NCBI GenBank assembly: GCA_040357565.1
Contig: JBDODJ010000019.1
Origin: Cercozoa sp. M6MM
Taxonomy: Eukaryota > Endomyxa: Ascetosporea
DNA: 64,000 nucleotides
Reading direction: 5' to 3' (one strand)
This document shows, one piece after another, positions 10,423-24,500 of the stretch (the first letter of the stretch is position 1; each line of letters opens with the position of its first letter). Below the pieces are notes generated by a model, which was given only the letters and a program-made list of their open reading frames with translations, did no database searches and was not told where the DNA came from. The position numbers and the translations under genes were made by a program.

Positions 10423-13400
10423 ATGTGGATTCTTTTGGCAGCACTCGTGGCTGTTGCCCATGAGTCTATTCTCGTCGAGGGAATGCTCTCACGAGCAGGT
10501 GCTCGTGACGTGCGCCATGGCATCCGTCTGTTTGGTGGCGGGCGAGCTGCGAACCAACCGATCGTTTCAGTTGGGAGGCCGTACGCTCGGCTAAGTCCGC
10601 CTGCAGCTCAACCACCACCGGAGCTTGAGGTAGATAGAATCTTATAGACACCTAAGACTTAAACACTCATGCTAAATTGATCTAAACGTGTGGCTCAGGG
10701 AGAATCCTTGCCTCAATTCGAGCCATCTCTGACACGCTCATTGTCGGACCAGCAACGAAGAGACGCACTTAATGTCATCGACGACGTCGCTCGTTCCCTA
10801 TCTGCGTCACAAGCTTTCGAGCTGGCCGACCTATCAACTGAGGAGTTGCAAGCTGTGCTGGCAGTCTTTCCAACTTGGCGCGATCTGCGCATTCAATCGG
10901 CACCCGTGATAGTGACGCAGGTGGCTCAAGTGATATCGAAGGCTTGTGCCGCGAATCCAGAGCTTCAACCAGTACTCGAAGAGGCGACTGAGGCTGAGAC
11001 TTGTGCTTTGCCAGAGTGTGCTTTTGAACTTGAAGAAGCCCCAGAAACACCAACTGCAGCCGCTGCTTATGTAAGTTGCTTTCATGATTGAACTTGTATT
11101 TTCAATTTGTTTTCTTTCACAGATAATCAACGCAATCGAAGAGGCTAAAGAGACTCCAGCAGGCCGGACCTTTAAAAGATGGCTGAAGGGAAGCGTTGCC
11201 TTCAACATGGGCGTTGCAAGCGGTCCTGTGTTTCAAGCACATTACTCGCTGGGTGCACTCGCCCAATCGACGCAACAATTGGCTGCGGGTTTCGTCTCCC
11301 CCGAAGTTGCGCAGTCCATTTTGCAGGCTTTTGCTCTGACTCGAGTTCTTCCCGGCTCAGACGACCGCGTTCGAGCCATGTGGTTTGTGATGGAGAAAGG
11401 TAGACGCGCGGCCCCTCAAGTTGCCAAAGTCGACAGTGCTGCGGAGATTGTGAAAGCTGAGGAAACCTGCAAACAACTTGTGTCGCATCCTGCTGCCGTG
11501 GGGCCACTCGAGTCGACACAAGCGATACAGCGCAGCTTGTGTCAGGTACTGACACCTGAGGTCTCGCCTGTGCAGCCTGAGGCGTCTGTTCCTCTGCTGC
11601 CACCCGGCGCTGAATTTGACGTTACTTCGCTTGCCTTGCCATTGGTAAATTGTTCGTTTTTACTTTTTTGTACTGTATCGTCGCGTGTATATTATAACCT
11701 TTGACTATAGGCATCTATCGGCACCCGAGGTTTCGAGTTGACTGCATCGCAAGCGCAACAGGCATTGCGAAGCTTTAAAAGCTTCAGTCAGCTTTCGCCC
11801 GAGACAAGCAAAGCTTTGGCAGGCATCGATGTGCTCCAAGTACAGTCGGCAACGACAGACATGTTGCTCTACGTGTCACCGGAGCAAGTGCGACAAGACT
11901 TCCAGCACTTGACTGCTGCTTTGATCGCTCTGGCCGAAACTCCGAAGCACATGGAATCGATGTTTGTTGTGGCACCCGAACTGACCCAACGACTGGCAGT
12001 CTACCTCCAAGCTTTAGTTGAACTGCCTGCTGAACTGCCCGAACGACAACTCATTCTCGCAAAGGTACATTGTCTGAACCTTTTGTCACATCCGTATGAC
12101 TAGAAGCTTTGTTTCGATAGGCCAGCGCAGGCATTCGCGAAGCCTCAATGACGCTCGAAGCATCTCCGTTTGAAACTGAAAGCGAACTACCGATCTCGAC
12201 TATCGGAAACATCGCTTCACGTGCATGCATTGAGCCGCCTCGAAGTCAGCTCGCGCAAGTCGCCTGTCAGCTGTTGCCGTTGCCACCAACGCAAACCACA
12301 TCATTGATTCAAAAAGGAGTGACTGATCTATGTACTGCCGCAATACCGCCTGCTATGCCTTCCGAGTTGCAAGTCACGAAGCACACGGTTTGCGACCTCA
12401 CTCTGCCGGCAACTCGCGAAACTGCTCTTGTGCCTGCTAAGAAAGCACAAGTGATTGCTGCAGCTGACGGAGTTTTGCAACTTCTGGTACCAAAGCTTAG
12501 ATTGTTCAGTTTAAAATGTGATTCCCGTTTGTTCTAGCTGCTGGATTCAATCTCGGGTGTCGAAAGTGCGACTGTTCTTGCACCGACAACAGCTCGAACA
12601 ACGATGCGCGTGCTGCGCTCGTTGCAAACGGGCTTGATGGAAGTTTTGGATTGGGAAACTGGGCCATTTGCGGATGTTGTCATGTTCGAATCGCACGAAG
12701 TCAGTGTGACTGGAGGCGCTATCGTTTCGACTGCACAAGTGCGCCAAGATGTCAGTTTGCTGATTCAGCTGCTTTGGGCACGCCAGACGTCACCGGGAAC
12801 CGTTGTGCTGCTTGAACCTGCCGTGCAAGAGAATTTCACTAAGGCAGTGAGACGTCTAAGCACTGTGCTGACCTGTCTTAGCCAGCTCCCTGGTCAAAAA
12901 ACTGACGTGCGTGCCTTTGACTTGAGAAACGCGGTCAGTTTTTTTTTTAACCTTTTTCAACTGACCCAAATTTGTTATGAATGAGTTCACTTGGCGGTTA
13001 TAGATCGTCCGAGGTGTCCGAGATGCTGCTTACACGATCCAACGGACACATGGTGCCATTGCTGCGTCTGAGCCGACTGCAGAAACCACAGAGGCAAAGC
13101 AACTCGCACAGTCGATCGCTTCAGTCGCTTTGCTGGCACAAGCTCCAAAACTGAAGAGCGAACGGCAAGAAACACTGCAGCAAGCGATCCTGCCTGTTTT
13201 GCAGCGACGAGCGCTTCCGCCTTTCGTCGGAACTGGTCCTGAGACTATCTTCCGCCTGCGTTCAAGTCCGAGCGGTCGTCCGGTTGATGTGACCCCCGCG
13301 GTGTTGGAAAGAGCCATGTCGGAGCTCACTTTGGAAGCATCAACTGTTCCAACGGACGAGCAGCGCGTCAAAACAAACGAAACACCGGTGATTGCTGCTT

Positions 13401-16400
13401 TGGCAGTTGCAACGGCCGATCCAAGCCGAACAAACACGTTGTTCGCTCCGGTAAAGCAGACATTCGTTGTAAGTTTTATTATTTAGGATCGATTTTGTAT
13501 TGACTGCAGTTGCAACGAGGCATAGCCGAAAGCTCAAGCTTGTTGAAACGAGTGTTTCCAGCGCCTGGGCCACTGGAAACTTCAGCGAAAGCTTCGCGTT
13601 CTCTCGTGCGAAGCGCATGTTTGTCGACAGCTTTGGCACCAGTTACAACCTTGTGCACCTCGCTGGTGCCAGTTCGTCCCGGTCCTCTCGCAGTGGTGCA
13701 ACCGTCTACGACTGCAGTTGTGCCTGTTGAGACGACTGCGATCACTCCGACGTTTGAATACATGCTGGGTCACCACTTCAAAACATTGCTCGACAATGTC
13801 GTCGTATCGCCCATGTTCGAGCGAGGAGAATTGCGTGCGGCGTCGATCTTTGTTCCACCACAAGTCGTTGGGTCCTTGGCCTTCCTGGTACAGATTTACT
13901 GATAATTGCATGTATAAGTTGTATAAATTTATATATAATATATAAAACTTATATATATATATATATATAAATCTTATATATTTATATATAAATTACGTAC
14001 GATATTTTGTTAATTTGTATATTCTTACAGCTCGAAGCAGCCGAACGAGAAGCGGAGACACTAGCGCGCTTGCTGTGTCGCACCACTAACACTTGCTTCG
14101 AGGGTCGAAACCTTCTGAAAGCCGGGCAACAAGCACTCCGAGCGATTGGAGGCGACTGCGAAGAGAATCAAATGTGCGTGCTTTCACCGGTACCATTCCT
14201 GTCAACTCAGTGCGTTTCAAGACATATCAGTCATGTATAATAAGTGTATCTCCAGGGAGGTCAACACAAGCGAAAGAAAGAGTTTCGCTATGGCATCGGA
14301 GCGACACTGTTGCTGGTGTTGAGTTCGCTGACAGGCGGCCTGCTGGATGACAAAGACCGAGTGCGTGTGTACTGGGATGGAAATGCTGCTCTCGGTGAAG
14401 AGGGCGCTGTGCCAGAGTCGGCCGACCACTACGGATTCTTTGTCGGCGTCGACCTACCTCGCATCCAGGAGGCTAAAGCACTGCCTGCCGAACCAGAGAC
14501 TGTTCTGTACGGAGTCGAAACTCCAGTTGAAACAACGGCCAGAGTCGAAGTGACTCCAATCACCAACACGGTTGTTCCATCGGCCGCAGAGACAGTGCCG
14601 CCGATGCGACAGCGCCTATTCGAATTGTGGAAACTTCTCACGTCAAAAATGGCCCTTCAGGGACTGGAAATGCCCCCTCCGGGTGTGCTGATTCGAATGA
14701 CTGCAGTTCCGAAACCTGTCGTTGTCCCCGCACCAACTCCGCCTTCTGGTGAGTTTTTCATTTCAATTGAAAACGACTGGACTAATTTTCTTCGCTTAGG
14801 TTTAGCCGTACGCGTAAAGAAGGTGCCTCATCCTGTCGGAACAGCAACGAAGCGAGGACCTGCTTTGCCTCCAGCGACTGCCGAAATCGGCACTGTCACT
14901 GGTGAGTTGGATGTTGTTTTTTAAATGTCAATCTTGAGTCATCTTGCTCCCTGTAGAACCTGCGCCTGTCACTGAAGAAGCGGCAACCGAGCCAGTTGCT
15001 GAGCCGAAACGTCCTGTCCTGATGGACCAGGCAGTGGTCACTGAGCCTGTTGCAGGTAAGTCATGCCTTCCTATATGTTAGTAGTACCGTATCAATTGCC
15101 TTGCACAGAAGTACGTCGTACGAAGCACGTGTTGCACGAAGCACCTCGAGAGACCAAGGTGCGAGGACCGACCTTGCCTCCTCATGTGACTGTTGAAACT
15201 GGCACCGCAACTGGTCAGTTGTTCTCATCGTACAAACTAAATTTAAACGTTTTAATGTCGGTTCTACTTGGTGTGAAGTAGAACCGACTCCTACCACGGC
15301 AGAAATGCAGGTGACCACTGAGCCCGTCGAATTGTTCACACGTGGCACCGAGACTGAGCCAACAGTGAGCACGAAACATGTGTTCCACGCCGCGCCTCAA
15401 GTTACGACTTTGCAAGGTCCGAGAGTGCGTCCAACGACGGTTGAAACCGGTGCTGGACCTGGTCAGTTTTGCTTTTTCTAAGATACTGTATACTTTGGAA
15501 TAAACAACCGAATTTGAATGAACTTGAGAGAATACAGAGACTGCAGCGGTGACGACAGAGCAGGTGACACAGGTCACTGCACCAGTGCGTACACGTGCCG
15601 CCATCGCCGTGCCGGCAGAACGCGTCACCGTCATTGCCCCTCCGATGCGTCCTGTCATGACAGACCGAGAGGTGATTACAGAGACTCCAGCCGTCGAAAC
15701 TCTCGGCACACAGGTCGAAACACCGACTCTCGAAGCCGGCACACAGGCTCAGCCAGGTACAGTTCACTTTGTGTGTTTATTGGAACAGTACAGTAAACTT
15801 ACATTGGGGCACGCGTGTTTGTGTATCGTATAGTGAGCGCCACTGTTGGCATACAGAGCGTTTCCGAAACGACTGGAATCGGCATCGAAACTGGTCAGTT
15901 GTGACCATAGTTTAATTTGGGAAGGGGTAGGTAGGACAGCTGTGAACTGGACTCAACTAAACTGAACTGAGCAGAGCCGGAACCGGTTGCAGTGACGACA
16001 AAACAGGCCACCCAGGCTACTGCACCAGTTCGTGCGCGTGCCATCTTTGTGCCTACAGAACGTCTGACTGTTAGTGTGCCGATCCGTCCAGTGGTCGAAA
16101 CAACTGGCGTACAGGTCGAAACACCCGCGACACGAGCGGCAGGCGTACAGGTCCGACCAAGCGCCACTACTGCCGCTACACAAGGCGGTCCTGTGATCAC
16201 AGCGACTGTTGGTATACACATATAAATGATACATCGTATATATATATATATAGATATATAAGATTAGTATTGATGAGTACGGGAGTATGCACTTGTGAGG
16301 ACAGGCACAACACCCACTGGACCTACCACGGCAACGGTCGGCTCGCAAGCTGGCTTCGGTCAGGGCTTGCCGCCTCCACCGCCAACGCAACCGCAGCCGG

Positions 16401-16888
16401 AGCCGGAACCAGAGCCAGAGCCGAAACCAAAGCCGCAGCCCGAACCCGAAGGTTTCGGACTCGGCTTATTGCCGACCGGTCCTCCTCCACCGCCTCCGCC
16501 TTCGTTTGGACCCGGTTCGCCGCCTGTTCCAATCGACTTGCTCCCACCTTCGCCTGTGATTCCGGCACAGCCCGTTCCTGTGCCGGTGCCACAACCTCCC
16601 ACTGGGCTATACAGACCTGCTGCAAGAGTTCCGTCCGTTCCGACAACGCAGACTCCGACTACACCGGCTACTCCGGCATTGCCGACACCGACACCCGCTG
16701 TCGGTCCTGCTGGTCCTCCGACCCCGCACGCTGCAGGAACTGTGGCCGGATTTGGACCTGCCATTGGCGGACTGGCTCCTCCTGTTCGTCCAGTGAATCC
16801 TCCCAGCGCGGCCCCAAGCGTGTGGCAGCATGGACACTACGCTACAGTTGCCCTCTTGGTGGTGTCGACACTCATTGCTTTCCGTTAA
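10423..16888 (+). CDS. Very large modular secreted protein with GPI-type C-terminus
   Basis: No homologue was recognised. The start at 10423 gives a signal peptide (MWILLAALVAVAHE). The stop at 16886 follows a small, polar-preceded hydrophobic tail (YATVALLVVSTLIAF), typical of a GPI-attachment signal. The N-terminal half (10690-14750) is helical. Its exons begin with related short motifs (AIEEAKET, AGIREASMT, RGVRDAAYT, RGIAESSSL), and two exons share an AQVRQD/EQVRQD unit. The C-terminal half is Thr/Pro/Val-rich, built of short exons all joined by phase-1 introns. These hold repeated units ending in VETG, a duplicated pair sharing TAPVR, VP.ER and PVVETTG-like blocks, then a PEPEPEPEPKPKPQPEPE stretch and a Pro-rich stalk. 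An AT-rich intron lies at 13885-14030. It is probably a cell-surface or wall protein; its function is unknown. Confidence 0.75.
13890..14030. repeat. AT-rich intron
   Basis: This intron of the GPI-type gene is largely TATA-type simple sequence with a (TA)n core near 13950-13970. Confidence 0.8.
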
Positions 16889-17396
16889 ACTGAACTTGAA
16901 AAAACGGCGATTCTCGTTTGTCGCTGCCAGTGAAGCTTAAAATTTACATGACGGATATGCAGATACCGATCGAATTTGGACACTTATCATGATACTAAAT
17001 CTCCATTAGTATCCCAGTCGGTCAAGTACCGTGGATTCGGTTGACAACAGACATCCTTGGAAACCTGCTGAGAATAGCAAAGAGCGATCCAGAGAGCGCA
17101 AACTCGGCTACGCACCAGGTTCTCCTGGTCCGAGGAAAGCATCTGTCGATAGACAAAGCCACCACTCATTGCAGTGGTGGCTTTAAGTCTATGTCCGTCT
17201 GTTTGTTTTGCTGAGTTATCGAGTGGAGAGACGGAAGGACATGCAGAAAACTACTTCCTTGGTTCCCATAGCCCAACAAACTTAAGTAGACAACTGAGTG
17301 TTGACTGACGTGAGTGAGAATCGCGATGCCGAAACAAACATATATCGTAGGGAAAACGAAAGTGAAATACGATACGATCCGGAACGGGGGCGGACG
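16889..17396. other. Convergent intergenic region with hairpin and small ORF
   Basis: This lies between the 3' ends of the GPI-type gene (+) and CDC45 (-). It holds a perfect hairpin at 17155-17184. A minus-strand frame at 16987-17169 (60 codons, starting MSGGFVYRQM) has a protein-like composition, but I recognise nothing in it and do not call it a gene. Confidence 0.4.
17155..17184. terminator. Perfect 12-bp hairpin between convergent genes
   Basis: The arms AAAGCCACCACT and AGTGGTGGCTTT are exact reverse complements around a 6-nt loop (CATTGC). It sits about 270 bp after one stop codon and 210 bp after the other. It could be a 3'-end processing or termination structure for either gene; the role is inferred. 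Confidence 0.35.
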
Positions 17397-21026
<3,630 letters not shown>

Positions 21027-21520
21027 CCGCGCGTCTACAGACAAAAATGACAATATAATTTAATTTTGGCGCTCAGAAAATCACGCTCCATCGTGAAGCA
21101 ACGAAAGTTGCACAGACGACAAACAGTGAGTCAACGATCGAAAGGTTGCCCCAGGGCACTGCGTGCACGCGCGTCGGCACCCTCTGGGCCAGTATTCTGC
21201 AGAAAAAGTGTCCAATACCGTCGATCGCGAGCTGTTGAGCGCGCTAGTATGTCGATAAGTACACGAGCACGCGAGGGATCGAGCGTTTTAGTGCTCTTGT
21301 GTGCCAAAAGTTCACGTGGCTACAAATAACTTGATTCAGCTAACTCTCGTTCCAGCACCGCACAGTGGTCCCGCAGCTGTGCTCTGCCAGCGGTGTGAGG
21401 TTTAACAAATGTTCTATCTTCCAGGATATTTGTTCCCAAAGCAGCTCGGTAATTTGTTATTTGCGGCTCATATTGATCATATTGATCGTGGGGGTGGGGT
21501 GAGTTGTTCTTGAATGATGA
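21027..21520. promoter_or_regulatory. Shared divergent promoter of CDC45 and FYVE/PH gene
   Basis: This interval lies between the CDC45 start (-) and the first recognised exon of the FYVE/PH gene (+). A frame starting MFYLPGYLF near 21412 could be a first exon of the latter, but the splice phase does not fit cleanly. Confidence 0.35.
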
Positions 21521-24500
21521 ATGATGCTTGTGGTTTGCTCTAGGCTCGCGCATCGCGTCTGCGCCGGTGGAGGTGCGAACGCCTTGACATTGCTCCGTTG
21601 TTTTCTCGAGTTAAACGCGCAGGATGGCTTTGAAGGACGCGGCTTGCACGTGGTTGGCCGATCCTTGGCGGCCTACATGATCCACCACGCGCTGGTTCGC
21701 GGCCCTGCCTCGATCTTTGTACGTTGGTTTCAACTGTTTCTCGTTGTTAGATCCCTCTATGCACGGACAGGCGAAAGATCCTGCACTGGCCGATCAACGC
21801 CGACAAAAGCTCAGTCGAAGTCTGGTATCTGTGCGTGATCAGTGCTCAGGATACTGAGATCTGTTTCCTGTGTGTGTGCAGAACAATACGAACATGTGGT
21901 CCCTCACTGTCGGCTTTGGATCCGCCTGCACCTATGTTAGTTCTCTCATTTATATATATATATATATATATACTATACATATAATATATATATATATGTA
22001 TAGATGTATATACATGTACACAGCTTCTGTACGACATGCGACTCTGGTCGCGAATCGGAAAGAACAGATCGTGGCCAATTCGGGTAAAAACACAGCAAGT
22101 TGTGACTGAAGAGGTCGATTTATTTTGAGTGTGGGTCTCGCAGGTGGCATTCGCGAGTTTTAGTCTCGTGACGGGTGTTTTGGCCAGTGTGGCAGTGTCC
22201 CTCATGTACGAGCCATTCGGGTTTAGCGTGCTAAGTCGGCAGCTGGCCGAGTTAGATGCAGAGCATGATGATGGTACCCTACCCTCCAGGACCCTCCTTT
22301 CAGAGTACTTGATACTGAATGTAGTGTGCCCACTGAGCGCACTGTACAGAGCGACTTTGCGACAAGTGTACATGTCGGATAGAAATACAACGTTGGCGGT
22401 ACGCTCTTGTGTTTGACTAATGTTGTATTTAACTAGTGTTGTATTTGACTAATGCTGTGTTTGACTACTGCTGTGTTTGACTAATGCTGTGTTTGACTAC
22501 TGCACTGAGATAGCACTGTCAGTTGAGTTGTGTTGTTAGTTGTGTCGTTCTTTGTGCAGGAGAACAACGTGAGCAGCTCGCGCGCAGCGCTGAATCGCTT
22601 CCTGTGTCCTCTGACGCGGCCTGTCGATCTCGACATTGCTGACAGTGAGCGCGACTGCGACTTTTCCGAGCTGCCCTTCATGATCTCGCTGGCTGGTCTG
22701 CCGGGTCTCAAGGCGCTGTCGAGAGAGCGCTGGCCTCGGCAGCTCTCTTCCTCCACGGCTTGGTGTGAGGCCATGCTCGCCTCCCAGCGGATCGCCTCTG
22801 GTATATCTGGATACTGGTATATCTAGATACTGCAATATCTGGGTACTGCAATATCTGGATACTGATTTATCTGGATACTGATATATCTGGATACTGATCT
22901 GGATACTGATCTGGATACTGGTATATCTGGTGTTTTGTCCAGGCGAACTGCAGGTGCCTGGCATGACGCAGCAACAACTAGCCGACTTCAAGGCCAAGGC
23001 GCCGCTGCTGCGCCAGTTGCACATGGTACACAGGTTTCACTCTGACAGTGCCGGGTTCACACTCTGCTGTCCCAGGCCACCGTGCTGCGTCGGGTACCGC
23101 GCTCCCGTCGCTCCAGCATTCGACGCGACGCTGGTGTCGTCGCAGGCGCCGTGTTGCCCAACTTGCATCTCAACTTGTAGTTCTTTTAGTTACTCGTATG
23201 TGCTAATTGAGTTGTGCGCTCACTTTGCAATCGACGTCGAAATGGGAGCTGTATGATCCTACCCTAGGCGGTAGTGACCCACCCCAGTCTGGTGCAGGGG
23301 AACTACATAGTTGGTTTCCTAGAAGACTCCACTATCTAACTGAACAATCGCGTGTTTTTTAATTGAAATCCAGCGATCCGGCTGGGGGAACGAGGACCCC
23401 TCTGCAGAGGCAGTCACGACGCACTGCACCAACTGTCTGACGGCTGAGTCAGCATTGTCATGGCTGAGCGCAGTGTGCTCTCGCTTGACGTAAGCTATCA
23501 ATGAGATTTGTATTTTCCAACTCTCGAGAGATGTGTTGGGCCTTGGCCAATTTTGGCGTGCTACAGTGTGCACAAGCAGCATTTCAATTGAAATGGGGTC
23601 TGTGGCTCGTTGCTAACTTTGCAGAGTTGCAAGGGAAAATTAAAAGAGACGATCGCTGACCACAACTGGTGTTTGTGTTGTGACGTAGGATGTTGACCGC
23701 GAGCGCATGATTTATTCGTGGTGTCCACCGCGTGCGCCACGTTGGGAGGATTCCCGACACGCCAAGGTAGGCGTGCGAACATAATCAGACCGCGTGTTGC
23801 AACAAAGCAAGAGTGTACAAAGCAAGAGTGTGTACAAAGCAAGAGTGTGTGTGCAGGCGTGTCATCATTGTCGAAACAAACTCAAGAAGAAGCGGCACAA
23901 CTGCCGCGTGTGTGGCCATGTCTACTGCAGTCTGTGCACGCAGAAACTTGACCTGCCGAAACGCTTTCGCAAGAAGGGCAAGTCCGGGCCTGTGCGCGTG
24001 TGTTTCGGCTGTCGCGATGATGGCATCGACCGCCGCTGGAAGGAGGAGGTACACGTCCGCGCGGATGCTTTGCTACTGTGTTTTCACTGCTGTTTTCACT
24101 GCTGTTTTCACTGCTATGTACTCACAGGGCAGACGAGTCGATGTGCGACCGCGTGCCAGACTCTACAATCTGTAGCTTTGGCCCTACCCTACCCCCTACC
24201 CCCCCCCCCCCCCCCCCCCCGTAGAACACCAGCGATGGAAGCGACGGCGCAGTACGCTGACGCTGACGAGGACTGGGACAGCGACTTGTACGACGCCATT
24301 CACGAACCCATCGAAGCCGCTATCAGGTATCGTATCTCTATATTTGTATAAATATAAATTAAATATAAATGTAAATAAGTATATATAAGTATAAATAAAT
24401 ATAAATATATAAATAAATATAAATCTAAATAATAAATATAAATAAATATATAAATAAATATAAATATAAATATATAAATATATAAATAAATGTATAAATA

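Noticed and set aside
17013-17180. Possible tRNA or small structured RNA near the hairpin
   Set aside because: No cloverleaf, box A/B or snRNA consensus could be found; only the simple hairpin is supported.
21846-22373. 175-codon minus-strand frame
   Set aside because: It reads through a TA microsatellite and is antisense to exons of the FYVE/PH gene.
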